Assembly: GCA_039583875.1 (NCBI GenBank)
Contig: CM077150.1
Coordinates: 185,446,375-185,510,374, forward strand
Source: Platanthera guangdongensis
Taxonomy: Eukaryota > Streptophyta > Magnoliopsida > Asparagales > Orchidaceae
Direction: 5' to 3'
DNA: 64,000 nt
Of the stretch, positions 11,041 to 22,640 are shown piece after piece. The notes under the pieces were generated by a model that saw only the letters and a list, made by a program, of their open reading frames with translations, made no database searches and was not told where the DNA came from. Positions within the stretch are counted from its first letter, which is position 1, and each line of letters opens with the position of its first letter. A program made the position numbers and the translations under genes.

Positions 11041-12529
11041 CGTCGGGCTCAGACGACGTTAAACAAAGATCGCTCTTGGGAGGCACCCCTTGCTTATCCT
11101 TTTTGTCATTTTGTTTTTTTTTCTTGTGTTTTGCAGGAATAAAAACTCAGGCGATTCGTTTGACTCCATCATTTTTTTTCTCTTCCTTAGGCCTGAGCCG
11201 GTGTCCAGCTTAAGCATGGGGGAACGAAATTAGCATTCGACCTTACGAATCCGGGGAAGTCGTTTTCTTTTTAAGTATTTACTTTCTTGCACCCCCTCCC
11301 TTTTCTGCTTCTTTTTTCTTTCTTGTTTTTATTTTTCATTGAGGACAATGCAAAATCCAAGCATGGGGGAGGGCTTCGCTCTTTTTCCTTTTCTTTTCTT
11401 TTTTAATTTCTCCTTTTTTAAAAAAATATCTTTTCTTTTTATGTTTTTCAAAAAAAAATTTGTTTGTTTTTAAGTAATTTAACATTATCAAAAATAAAAA
11501 TAAAAAAAACTAGAAAATACAAAAACCCAAAAAAATCAAAAAAAATCAAAAAACAAAAATATAATAAACCCCTTGCTTAGTCTTTTTGTTGTTTTCAGAA
11601 ATTTTGTTTGAGTTTGTTTATAAGCATTTTTACTATTTTTGATTTGCTAATCTTTTGTTTCATCATGTTTAGTTAAATATAATATTTAGTGATTTAGTTT
11701 TGAGAATTATATTATGGTTTTAATTTGCTTAGAGTAATTTATTTAGCACTTGTTCTCTTTTATTTTAAATAGTTTCAATTTTGTAGTAATTATGCTTAAC
11801 AATTTTGGATTCTAATTATTATTACTCATGCTTTTAGATTCTTAGGAAATCTCAATCTACTAGTAGTTGCTCTCTAGTATTTTAAGTTTATTTTCTAAAA
11901 TTTTGTTTAACTCCTTCCTTTTTCTTTTTATTGTTAGATCATATGTCATGGGATTAAGGAGATGTTAGTTCCTTATTCTCTAGTAAACATATGCAACCCA
12001 GATGAAGAGAGGAATTAAAAGTTCATATATGTCGTGGGAAGTGATAGGATGTTAGTCTATCATTTTCTGGTATTACATATATATTTTATAAAAAAAAATT
12101 TGGTGGGGTGTGAAAAATAATAATGATGATCACCTCCAATCAAAGACCTCTTCATGTTGATTTCCTCCCCAAACCCCTTAGCCAAAATTATTGTCTTAGA
12201 TTTTAAATTAAACTATTGGGAGAGCATAAGTAGTAGGTTGCATTCTTCCTTAAGTTTCTTTTAAGTTATGGTTTTTATAATTTTAATCTAACCTTGTTTC
12301 CAATTTACTCAATTTTGAGTGCTAGTTAATTTATTAGAGAATTTTTGGCAAAATATTTCTCTTTCACTTTAATTCCATAATTTAGGACTTAATTCGTAAA
12401 TCCCTAATTTTTTTTACCTTGACTTTGGTGTAAATAAATTTTTTGTTTAATTGAAAACTTTATAAATGTCTTATAAATATTTCTCATACTTTTGCTCTGG
12501 AATAGCAAAAGCCCAAGCATGGGGGTATT
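11041..12529 (+). other. E2b non-coding internal region with three polypurine-like tracts
   Basis: No coding content. It begins with the plant-gypsy sequence near 11041-11095. AAGCATGGGGG occurs three times (about 11212, 11359 and 12516), the last at the expected polypurine tract just before the 3' LTR. The remainder is AT-rich with A-runs at 11500-11570. Confidence 0.7.
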
Positions 12530-14471
12530 TGATGACTTCTTTTAGTCATCGTTTTTAGGGGTAGTTTAGTATGCGAAATGCCTAAGTTTATTTATATTTT
12601 ATGCTTGTTATGTTTTATTTCATGTTTTAATGTCTTTTTTTATAATATATTAATTCCTAGTTTAATTATGTGTTTTATGCATTTTCATATTTAATTTTAT
12701 GTTCTATGTTTACTTGTGTTTTGTTATGAATATAACTATTATTATGTTATGTTATGTTTGTTATGTTTAGTTTAGTTTTAATAACTAATATTATGTTACT
12801 TATTTGTGTTATGTTTTGTTATATAACTAATGTCATTATGCTTTATTTTCTTGTAGGTACATGCTACATGATGCAGCCCACTTCAAGTTAAACCCGAGCC
12901 TCCACTTGAAGACAACCCACATGCAGCCCTTGAAGTTTGGAGCAGCCCGGCCCCTTCCCTTGAATCCGACACGATGCAAGCCAAGCCCTCATGGTGAACC
13001 CGAGCCCATGCAACCAGCCCACAAAGTGCAGCAACCCACTTCAATTGAGCAGCCCATTTCAATGATGTCGCAGCACGAACCACTTCATTTATGCCACATT
13101 GGTGCAGCTCGACCCTCTCCAAGTGCAGCCCAAGCCTCCTCCAAAGTGCCACCCGAAAGTGCATGTATCAAGCCACCTTGCATGGCTCCCCATTAAGTGC
13201 ATGGCCGGCCACCTCATGCTCTCCACCTCACTTAATTCCATGCATGTACCTTCCCATTCATGCATTTTTCCTCCTTGATGGCCGGCCCCTCCCCTCTCTC
13301 TCCCCTTTATTATTTTCTCTCCTTTCATATTTCTCATTCATCCCTTTTTCCATCTCTCTCTCTTATTCTCATTTAAACTCATCCATTCCCCCTTTTTATA
13401 ATTATTTGTGTTCCTTTTTATTTTCCCAAAAGAAAGTGCATGCATTTGGCCTTTTCTCTCTCCCTCATTAAATGATATTCATGCACCTTCTCCACGCTAC
13501 ATGCCCCCCCCCCCCTGTCCCCTCTTCTTCATTTCATTCTAGAACATTCTCCCTCTCCTATAAAAGGAACCCATATATCATGCATTAGAAGGTTGGATTG
13601 GAGAGAGAGCAAGTGAGATAGCTAGTTCAAGTGCAAGTTTTCTTCTTTCTTTGTTGCTAAGTAGATTTCTTTTTCTTGTTATTGTAATTTCTTCTATTAG
13701 CATAATCTTGTCTCTTTCATTATCTTGTACCCTTTTTTATATATCAATGAAAATTAATTTCTTTTATCTTTTCGTGCTTTCTTTCTTAACCATGCGTAGC
13801 TAATCTTCCTTTAGCATTTGATCATGAGGATCCATGATTTGAGATAGGAATTCTTTTGTTTTACTTCGTAATTTTTTTCTGCTAAATTTCACTCGATCCC
13901 TCTTTGATTTATTTTGAGCTGACACCGTATTTCGGGTATATGGTAGTAGGCCTTTGATCTCATTTCATAGTAGTCGAGGGACTCGTTGATTTGAAAGATC
14001 ACTCAAAGAAGGAAGGAGTTGATCGCAACCCTAGAGATAGGATGACGTAAATCCTCCGGATTGGAGTCAAATCCAATAGTGTGGATCGCCTCGATAATGC
14101 AACTTTAGGCCTCTTTGATTTGTAAAGATATTTCGATCAAAGCGTCTATAAGTTAGGAGACTTAATGCTCTAGCGAGATTTTGTCTTATTTTCGGATCCG
14201 TCACGGTCGAGTTTAATTCGCAATTATAAAATTATATTTTTATTTCTCTTATCTCTTTTCATGGTGAATCATAGATCAAGTGCTATCTTTTAATCCATAG
14301 TTTTGTTTTAATTTCGTTTCAGTTTAATTTTAAATTCTCAACCAACCAACCATCGTTCGGTAGGATAATAGAGTCGTTGTGAGTAATAGTACTTGCCTGC
14401 CCCGAGTTTTAATACGACATTGGTACTACAATTCGACAGGTACACTTGCTTGTTCGGGTTTTAGCACATCA
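12530..14471 (+). repeat. E2b 3' LTR (1942 bp)
   Basis: It matches 8010-9956 throughout, starts TGATGACTTC and ends ACATCA, and is followed by ACGAA (14472-14476). The TATA box is at 13559-13565. A run of G/purine (AGCATGGGGGTATT) precedes it as the plus-strand primer. Confidence 0.93.
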
Positions 14472-15150
14472 ACGAACTGGGGCGAATGAATCCTGACTCC
14501 ACCAGTTCTTGCAGTTGAACTCTAAACTCCATGAGTTCCTTCGGGGCCATTCGGTAAGGGGCCTTGGATACAGGCTTGGCACCCGGTACTAGATTAATCT
14601 CGAAGTCAACCCATCTGTGTGGGGGTAATCCTGGCAATTTCTCAGGAAATACCTCTGGAAAGTCCCGCACTACCCGTATGTCTTTTATATCCAATGCTAT
14701 CTCCTTCAAGTCGAACCAGATCATGAAGACTTCATCCCCCTTCATATGGGCTTTTACAACCTGAACGGAAGATAACATCATACGAGATGCGAAGCTAATA
14801 CCTTGAAAATAAATGACGTCGGTGTCTCCATGCCTCAAGTAGATTCGTTTCTCTGCACAGTCAATCCTTGCAAAGTGCCAGTCCAACCATGTCATGCCCA
14901 AAATGATGTCAAACTCTGGCATTCTCAAGACTGTGGCAGGCGTATCAAAGGCCTTTCCCCCAATGAATATCTCTAGCTCGCACTTAGCGGTTGCGATCAT
15001 CTCAGAGCCGTCCGGTAGCCGTACTCTTCGAGAAATAGCTGTGAAGTATTGCACTCCTTCTAGGTTTTTAACGAAGTCCGACACACAAACGAGTGTGTGG
15101 CACCGTTATCGAACAGAGTGTAGGACGGTTTCTCACTAACCATTACGCCT
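14472..15150 (-). pseudogene. pol: E2 protease and start of reverse transcriptase
   Basis: On minus, the aspartic protease begins near 15145; its active site reads L-F-D-N-G-A-T-H-S instead of D-S/T-G, so the second active-site residue is lost. A two-base insertion near 15085 shifts frame; the 15084-14461 frame then gives FDIILGMTWLDWH (protease C-terminus), [36 protein letters not shown] (reverse transcriptase N-terminus) and FIRPSS, where E2b interrupts. Function: polyprotein cleavage, then the start of the polymerase. Its upstream neighbour should be gag, but none is visible. Confidence 0.87.
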
Positions 15151-15582
15151 AAGTCTCAGAATTGTGAAGGCTCAAGGCAGATTCCTAGAACAACTTAGGC
15201 AGACTAAGGATGAATGCTTTATTTCGCCCTCGTAGTCCTCGTCCTGGAGTTGGGTCATGCTTCAATTACTCCTTCAGCGAGTCTCTTAACGCTTGTCTGG
15301 TATAAACAAAAGTGCTTGCCCTAGGGTATCTCGCAAGACTTTATACGATAGTTTTACATCCCTGGGGTCGTCCAAACTTTAGGAGATCGACATATAAATG
15401 TATGTACCTAAGGTCAGGTTGGCTAATCGTCAGGTCAAAATTGGACAACCTAGTGTGAATTACATATGGCCACATCACTGCTTCCGCTAAGTCAGTTTGT
15501 CCGCAAACTGACTAATCGAACAGGGGTGGTACCATTGTTGAATGACTTCTTTAGTTGAGGATCGTGGCAAACTGATACCATT
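15151..15582 (-). other. E2 leader, gag missing; primer site and hairpin
   Basis: Only about 430 bases separate protease from the 5' LTR and no gag motif (gag core or zinc knuckle) can be read in any frame on minus. The primer site is TGGTATCAGT on minus (15580-15571), nine or ten bases complementary to the tRNA-iMet 3' end. A perfect stem, GTCAGTTTG (15491-15499) with CAAACTGAC (15504-15512), lies about 60 bases downstream of it. A deletion of gag is inferred. Confidence 0.7.
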
Positions 15583-16209
15583 TGTAAGGCCCCCCTCCCG
15601 GATCCCAAAACACAGCACGAAGGGGGTCTTATGGCCGAAACAGCCGCCTTGGGGTAGCATTAGCACACAGGCTAACCTGTACCATAAGACGCCTATTCCA
15701 CCGTCTACAATCAATATTAAAGTACATATGCTAACCCAACCAAAGTATAAACAAGAGAAGTCAAATCCACACTAAGTATATAGTCCAAATACAGTAAATA
15801 AGAGAAGCTAAAACATGCTTCTACAATATCAGAGTACACCAATAAAATTGCCCAAACGGGCTACATCAGAGTCGCTCAACACACACATCTGTAACCGATG
15901 GTAGCGATGACACCGTCACATCAGGCCCGGTCGTCCTGGCCTGACTGTCCTGCTACAAAGTTTGCGGCTGCTCTACCTACGGGGAGACCTCCTAAAATGG
16001 AAGACATAGCAACCGTTAGTCGAAAAGACTAAGTGGCTTCACATCCGCTCCCCCGGCGACTCCTCGACACCGGGCGGAAAAGGAACAAGGGTACAATATG
16101 TATAAGTAATTAAACAGGTACAAGCAGGTGGTAATTGTACATGAATAACAATATTATATACTAACAGTTCTACTTGAGCAATAGTAATTCAACAAGTATA
16201 GGAAACTAC

Positions 16210-16330
16210 AGTAGGTAATTAACTTAACTTATAAGGATGCCCATACAAGCTTATAAGTTAAGGATCGGTTTGCATAAAGTAACTCATCGTATAGGAGTGC
16301 CCATACAAACTTATACGATTAGGATATTGT
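16210..16330. repeat. Two copies of a ~60-bp hairpin unit in the E2 LTR
   Basis: Two related units: ACTTATAAGGATGCCCATACAAGCTTATAAGT (about 16226-16257) and CGTATAGGAGTGCCCATACAAACTTATACG (about 16288-16318). Each has self-complementary ends around a shared GGATGCCCATACAA-type loop. Confidence 0.7.
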
Positions 16331-16609
16331 TGTGCAATGTTATGAAATGGTATGTATGCTATGCAATGACTCACCCATGATCACGCACATGCAATTACTG
16401 TGTCGACACAGACTATAGTTCCCACTATTCAAGCAGGTAGCTAACCTCTTAGGCATCAACCACCGTGGCCAGGCAGTGACAATAGAGCGGGCATCTCTAC
16501 TACTAGGCGGGCACCCACACTGCTTCACCTAGGCCTCCATACCCATCAACGTAAAGAACACAACAGTGGAGCCCATGCATAGTATGGCCCAGCGGGGGTC
16601 TCGGGTAGA

Positions 16610-16965
16610 TGTGCACCGAGAACACAGCCCCAAACTGACCTTGTGAGACCCGGAAGGGGCCTCGGAAGAAGCACGAGGACACAGTCCAACTGTTCACTTA
16701 GCACGGAAGGGGCCCCGGGATGTGAACATGGAGGACACAGCCCAACCGCCGAAAGTCTAACTGTCAACTCCCGTCAGTGTGACGATCGGTGAGCCCGTAG
16801 ACCTGCCACACTATCCTTAACCCAGGATTACAACACCACGTGTCGACTCACACCGCATGCAAATTCCACATCACTGTGGCATGGAAGGGGCCTCGGAAGT
16901 AAGCACGAGGACACTACCCAACCATCCACTCGGCACGGATGGAGTCCCAGGACGTGAACACCGAG
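16610..16965. repeat. GGAAGGGGCC / GAGGACACAGCCCAACC repeats in the E2 LTR
   Basis: Three to four degenerate copies of a segment with GGAAGGGGCCTCGG, GAACA-GAGGACACAG and CCCAAC, spaced 65-110 bases apart inside the transcribed part of the LTR. There is no coding content. Confidence 0.6.
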
Positions 16966-18270
16966 GACCAAGCCCAACCTTCTGTCTATACCTCATCTCA
17001 ACACTAACCCAACTAGTGACGGTCAACACCGCACTTACATCTTTCCACAATACTACCCGTAGGGAGTCTACGCTCTAAGTATTCGACTACTAAATTTCAT
17101 TCCAACCATCAAACATACTCATGGCCATAGTTTATCCTTCTATATGTCATACCAAATGATATCAACATAATATAACATAATGCGCATATGTAATAGTCTA
17201 CCAATTTCTAACAAGTCATTTTGTTTACGTAAGCTTGCTTCACAATTCAGTTATATGAAATCCAATTAGTAATCTTCATCATTCATAGCACCATGGTGTT
17301 TAACATAAAATAGTTCACCAACATCTCGAGTTAGTTTGTAACATCGATTCCACCGAATCCAAATCCATATTATATGAAAAAACAGAATTTAAGTGCAGAA
17401 TAAATCTGGACAGCAATTTCAACCGGAGATTCCCAAAGCTACAAGAATCTGGTTAAGACGTATAATCACTTGATGGAAAGGTCTTTCTATGGGTTACAAC
17501 TTTCATATTCAGCCCACAACCCAGATTTGAATGTATCCTATTCGAAATCGGCTTCAAATCCCGCTGCGCACCTAATACAATTTTTGCGTGCAGGTTTGTC
17601 GGATGTCAATTTCGTTCAGACTTTCCCGTGGCTTCAGACATCTCCTGAAGTTGTGCAACCATTTGTTGGAAAGGTATTTTCAAGGGCTTCAACTTTCATG
17701 TTTAGTCAACGCCCAGATCTGGCCATATCGTACCTGAAAATGACCAAGAAGCTCACTGCGCGCAGAATACAGATTCTGCATGCATCTTAAAGAGGAATGA
17801 ATGACATTGGTTCATCACCCTCCTCAAGTTGGTCCTCCAAAGTCACACAGAAATTCCTCCTCCCTTATTCACCCTCATGAGGCCATGATTATTCACAAAA
17901 CCATCCCCCGTCTTCGTATAGAAGATTGGAGAGGTCGAAGACACCACTAACCTTAGAGCACAAGCCCTAGAACGGCCTCTTCCTAGAAAAATTACCATCT
18001 CGCTAGTCAAGACACTTTTGAGTCGACATCACACCTAGATATCTACAGATCTAGCACCAATGGAGATGGGAGGAGGCTCACCTCATTTCCGGTATTTCCA
18101 CTATTTCCGGCCATGGATTGCGTAACTCTTCTCGACGGCATCTTCTCCTTCACAGCGGCGGCGGATCTTCTCCTCCAAGACTTGCTCCTGTAGTTTTCCC
18201 TCTCTGCAGAAGTTTCTCTCGGGAATAATGGCTGGAATGAGGAGTGAAAATGGCTAGGGTTTTCACAACC

Positions 18271-18278
18271 CTTATATA
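18271..18278 (-). promoter_or_regulatory. Probable TATA box of the E2 5' LTR
   Basis: On minus the sequence CATATATAAGGG follows directly after the palindrome array and precedes the region that leads to the LTR end, as expected for a U3/R boundary. Confidence 0.6.
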
Positions 18279-18289
18279 TGAAAAGTGAC

Positions 18290-18990
18290 ACGGGTAGGGA
18301 CATGCCCATGTCCTTACCCGTGTCCTGCTTGGGCAAAGCATCAACGACGGTTTTAGTGTCGGTTCAATACTAGACACGGGTAGGGACACGCCCGTGTCCT
18401 GACCCGTGTCCACATGACACGGCCGTGTTCCCTGGCTGTGTCCTTCTCTGGATTCATCTCGACGAACTCAACCCGACACACCGACACACGGGTAGGGACA
18501 CGCCCGTATATCTACCCGTGTCATACATTTCGTTGATCTTGACACATTTCGTCGATCTCGACATGTTCCATCGAGTCCAACTCGACACATACGGGTAGGG
18601 ACACGCCCGTGTCTCTACCCGTATCGGTCGTGACCCAGGGCGTGTAACCCACTCGACACCTTGTCGAGAGAAAATTGTCGACCTCTCGACACAGCGAGAC
18701 ACGCCCTGTGACACACCCGTGTCACAGGCCATGTACCCCTGCTTGCAACGTCGATCTCGACACACTTTGTCTATCTCGACACACTTCGTCGAGTCCAACT
18801 CGACACACACACGGGTAGGGACATTCCCGTGTCTCTACCCGTGTCACTTCACACAGGTAGTGATACACCCGTGTCACTACTTGTGTCCTTCTCTGGACAT
18901 ACTCGAGTCATCGACTCGAGAGCTGGCCTCTCCCACACAGGTAGGGACACGTCCGTATCTCTACCTGTATCCTATGCTTGACTGATTTAT
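18290..18990. repeat. CACGGGTAG / CTACCCGTG palindrome array in the E2 5' LTR
   Basis: The partner of the array at 4480-5090. The best copy is 18591-18622: arms ACGGGTAGGGACACG and CGTGTCTCTACCCGT pair at 14 of 15 positions around CC. TCGTCGAGTCCAACTCGACA units lie between copies. Confidence 0.88.
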
Positions 18991-19099
18991 CCTCCTATTC
19001 ACATGTACTGCCCAGTTGTCAGCACTCCCCCTGAACCCAAGTCAGCTCTCCTGACTCAAAAACACGCACGAGGGGGCTAGAGCGATTCGGGATGTTACA

Positions 19100-20542
19100 G
19101 TAACAACTTATCTTTCTATAAAGGGCTTTTCCTTTTATTTAATGTGACCCAACAGCTCTTTTATCAATGAGTCCACTTCATTAATGTTGTTTGCATCCTT
19201 GCTTTAATGACTAATTGACGTACAACAAGCCTGCGATGTCTTTTGTCATGTACTTTGGTTTTACCGCTAACAATTTGAATATTGTTGACATTTTGACTTG
19301 CTGACATCAGTACCTGAAGACTTAGTCAAAATTCAAGCATCAGTAGTATAGACGTTGAGTGAGTGAGCTTCACTCAATGTCATAGTACTTAGACAGTTTT
19401 ACTGTCTCTTGGCATTAAGTGAGTTACCTTCACTCAATGCCAAACTACTTGGAATATAAATCTGTTTCTAGGCATTGAGTGATTCAGCTTCACTCAATGC
19501 CAACTTGCTTTCTCAGCTTTCTGATGCTTGGCGTTGACTGAGTGAGAATCAGTCAAAGCCAAATACCATAGACAAAATTTTGTCTTTACTAGGTGTTGAC
19601 AACATTGAGTGAGTTATGCACACTCAATGCTTTTTGCCTTACCAGTTTTTACTGTATATTCTGCATGTAAGGCATTGAGAGCATTGAGTGAGCATTCCAC
19701 ACTCAACGCTTTCTGCCTTAGCCATTTCCGCTTCTTCAGCATCTTAAGCGTTGACAGTGATGAATGAGCATGCCTCATTGAACGTTTTTTTGCTTTAACA
19801 AATTCTGTGTAATGACGTTGAGAGGGTTGAGTGAACATACTTCACTCAATGCTTTCTACCTTAGCCAGATTTTCTTTTTCAGACTCCAGTTTGAGCTCGA
19901 CAAACTTAGAACACAGTTCGACGAACTTTGAGCTCAGTACGGTGAATAACTAATAGTTCAGTGTGACGAAATTTGAGTTTAGTTAGACGAACATTGAGCT
20001 CAGCTCGACGAAAAAGTGAAAGTTAAACTAGACAAACTTAGGCCTTAGTTCGACGAACTCTGAGCTCAGCTATTCAATTATTTTGAAGCTAAGGCGTTGA
20101 GTGAGTGAGCTACAATCAATGCATGTGGACTTAGTCACTTTTCAGCTCATTTCTCTTTAGTCTTTGACTATGTTAGCCTGACATATAGCTTTTTGATGTA
20201 CGGCGTTGAGTGAGTTGACTTCCCTCAATGCCTATAGACTTAGCCACATTCTAAGCTTGCCACTTCATGGCTTTGACTGAATAGGCTTTACTCAGCGCTA
20301 TAAGTCATCTGGCGTTGAGTGAACGATCTTCACTCAATGCCTATGGACTTAGACAGTTTCTGTCTTTCCACAACTTAGGTAAGAACTTACCTGACTTAGC
20401 CACTTAGGCTATCTGTCTCATCATTGCTTACCAGGACAATCTGCAATCATTAATCTTGAACACAAGTTAGATAAAAACATGTGTATACATTATTTGATGG
20501 TCCTTCTTTAAATTCAGGACATTGGGATCAATGGACCCAACA
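19100..20542 (-). repeat. E3 LTR copy B (partial, cut by E2)
   Basis: On minus it starts TGTTGGGTCCATTGATCCC at 20542 after AATAGGGGGAGAT. It holds about ten palindromes of the GCATTGAGTGA...TCACTCAATGC type and GCTCGACGAA units, then ends where E2 begins. GTAAC (19100-19104) is the candidate E2 target site. Confidence 0.78.
19356..20345. repeat. GCGTTGAGTGA / TCACTCAACGC palindromes in E3 LTR B
   Basis: Roughly ten interrupted palindromes. In 19471-19501 the 12-base arms GGCATTGAGTGA and TCACTCAATGCC are perfectly complementary around seven bases. Others lie near 19356, 19412, 19530, 19600, 19675, 20093, 20201 and 20312. Spacers differ while arms are kept. Confidence 0.88.
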
Positions 20543-20575
20543 ATCTCCCCCTATTTGAAGAAGTCAAAACCTAAG
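20543..20575 (-). other. Remnant with polypurine tract between two E3 LTR copies
   Basis: Only 33 bases separate the end of LTR A (TTTCA on minus, at 20576) from the start of LTR B. They are the sequence found just inside a 3' LTR: GACTTCTTCAAATAGGGGGA on minus. So an internal region has been reduced to its last bases. Confidence 0.75.
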
Positions 20576-20879
20576 TGAAAGTTATTTAACTTTAGATTAG
20601 CTAATCACCTAAAGGGGAGGTGAATAGGTCTTTGAGCTTTAAATATATCTTTTGTTGTTTTCAAATTGTTCTATCTAGAGCTTATCCTTAAGTCTTGCAA
20701 TCAAAGAGAAAAACAAGCAAACACAGCAAGCACCAGAATTTATAGTGGTTCCCCAATTGGGTACATCCACTTTCCCTCTCCACCTATCCAAGCTTATTTG
20801 TTGGACTCGGCAAAACTTCTCCAAACTGCTGCTAAGAGCTTACACCTCAGATTCTGTAGGATCTTCAAGTCTCCTCGAA

Positions 20880-21400
20880 GACTCACTTCTCAGCCACAAG
20901 GGCCTGCACTCAATGGTCAGCTAACCACCTACCTCAGGCTGTTAAGCCCTATACTCAGGCTGGGAGGATAGCCCTATCTCATATCCCAAAGAATCTTACC
21001 TCAGAGCTCTGTAGTGCTCCTATATTCAGTGACCCGCAAGCCACCTACCTCAGCCTTATATCTAAGGCCTACAGCTCAGGTTTTCAGCCCTACAACTTCA
21101 GGCACAAGGCCCTACTCTCAGAGTGTTGTAGCACTCCTACAACTCAGTACCCCTACAGGTACCTACATCAGTGCCCCTCTAGGAACCTACAGCACAGTGA
21201 CAAACTTGTCAACTACCTCAGGAGCAAAGGCTCTATACTCAGAGAGCAGCACTCTCCTACCTCAGGCACTTAAGCTCTATAGCTCAGATCCTCACTTGGA
21301 TCCTACCTCAGTGCCCCAATAGGGCACCTACCTCAGTGACAAATTTGTCACGCACAGCTCAGGCATAAAGTGCCCTACACTCATATTCAGGTAACTTGAA
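20880..21400 (-). repeat. CTGAGNTGTAGG short repeats in the E3 LTR R/U5
   Basis: On minus, CTGAGGTAGGTG, CTGAGCTGTAGG, CTGAGTTGTAGG and variants recur every 20-40 bases. The corresponding part of the E6 LTR (53830-53970) has GGCTGAGTGTAGGCCT repeats, so the feature is common to the two copia families. Confidence 0.75.
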
Positions 21401-22439
21401 TCCTACATGAAATAAAACAGTAAGTTGAAGAAGATAAAATAACTGACTCAGAGAAATTACTCTGAGTCAACTTTGCTGGACTGAGTAGATTTCAGTCCAG
21501 CTTACTTGCTATAGAAGGAATCTACCTTCTTCTACTTCTATCACTTTATACTACTGCACTAATGAGTAGCTTCCACCTTGCTTATGAGATGAATCGGCTA
21601 AACTGTTCTATAGAGAACAACCTTGCTGAGCTTGAAGAGCATCAGCTATCCTTTCTTGCCTTCAGGCTATCCTGGCTAGACTTCAGCTTTCAAGCTTGAT
21701 CGGAAGTAAATGTCCAGTCGCCTTTTTTTAATTTCTCTTTCCGTTCCTTTGATTCGTTAACCATAATCATTTTTTGTTTCCCCTTTTATATGCGTTTATT
21801 TGAATCAACGGTACCATAATATGTGGGCCCACTAGGGATTGGTGAGTGTCAACTCCATCAGAAAGAGACAAAACATATTTTGGGGCTGTAGCAGCTTATC
21901 CGCAATGGCTTCCTACAATTTTTGTTTTTGATGACATCAGTAGTGGTCATCAACATCTGGACTTACAAAATATTCTAGGATCCCATCAGGCGTTGAGTGG
22001 TGTTAAGACAGTCAACACTATCAGACTTGGCTGTCAGTGCTTCTAGACTTAAAATATTCCCTGGCTTTGTCTCAGCAGTTTTGTCTCTGCGGTCTTAGTG
22101 GTCTCAGTGGCTTTCCATGATTAGCTTAGACAAGCCTTTGTCTCAGCACTTTCCTCTTATCTGCTGTCTCAACGGTTTTTGCACTTTAATTGTCTCAGCG
22201 GTTTTGTCTCGGCGGTATCAGCGGTTTTTCATTTATCAGCTGAGATAATTCTTTGTTTTAGTGTTTTCCTCTTCATTAGAAGCGTTGAGTGAATCTGCTT
22301 CACTCAACGCTTCTGGACTTATAAAAATTCCAGCTAATGTTGTTCTCAGCTATTTACCTCTTGACTGTCTTAGCGCTTCTTGCTTTATTTAGAAGCGTTG
22401 AGTGAACTTGCTTCATTCAATGCTTCTGGACTTAGAAAG

Positions 22440-22640
22440 TTTCCAGCTAACTTTGTCTCTGCTATCTCAGCTATCTCAACGCCATCTTCTTAGCTGTCTC
22501 AGCTGTCTCAATGCCATCTTCTCAGCTGTCTCAGCAGTCTCAATGCCATCTTCTCAACTGTCTCAGCTATCTCAACGCCATCTTTTCAGCTGTCTCAGGT
22601 GTCTCAAAGCCTTCTTCTCAGCGGTCTCAGTGCTTATGCC
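22440..22640. repeat. ~32-bp tandem array in E3 LTR A
   Basis: Five or six copies of CTCAGCTGTCTCAATGCCAT plus CTTCT, with minor changes, directly beside the GAGCTCGACGAAC units. The open frame over it is repeat-derived. Confidence 0.8.

Larger units (their letters stand above)
8010..14471 (+). mobile_element. E2b: complete non-autonomous Athila-like LTR element (6462 bp)
   Basis: Two LTRs (8010-9956, 12530-14471), a tRNA-Asp primer site, a 2.57-kb internal region and flanking ACGAA duplications prove a complete insertion. There is no protease, polymerase or integrase. The internal region has one open stretch with a gag-type zinc knuckle (10042-11040), the conserved plant-gypsy sequence around 11041-11095 (GACGACGTTAAACAAAG and GGGAGGCACCCC), and AT-rich sequence to the polypurine tract. 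It must use proteins from autonomous relatives; Athila is the natural candidate from the primer site and gag-like ORF. The orientation is opposite to the host element E2. Confidence 0.93.
4415..19099 (-). mobile_element. E2: Tekay-type Ty3/gypsy element, interrupted by E2b
   Basis: On minus: 5' LTR (19099 to 15583), tRNA-iMet-type primer site, protease, reverse transcriptase, RNase H, integrase, chromodomain remnant and a partial 3' LTR (5204 to 4415). E2b (8010-14471) is inserted within reverse transcriptase and E1 within the 3' LTR. Leaving out the nested element, the internal part is only about 3.9 kb, because no gag can be found between the primer site and protease. The element is inserted in the left LTR copy of E3; GTAAC at 19100-19104 is one candidate target duplication. 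Confidence 0.88.
15583..19099 (-). repeat. E2 5' LTR (3517 bp)
   Basis: On minus it starts TGTAACATCCCGAATC at 19099 and ends GGGGGCCTTACA at 15583, directly before the primer site. The first 790 bases match the partial 3' LTR at 4415-5204. It holds the palindrome array (18290-18990), a TATA box near 18271-18278, pyrimidine-rich transcribed sequence, and other internal repeats (16210-16330; 16600-16960). Open frames in it have no protein-like content. Confidence 0.87.

Noticed and set aside
17470..17790. 106-codon frame in the E2 LTR
   Set aside because: It lies in LTR sequence without domain, and two similar short segments suggest non-coding repeats.
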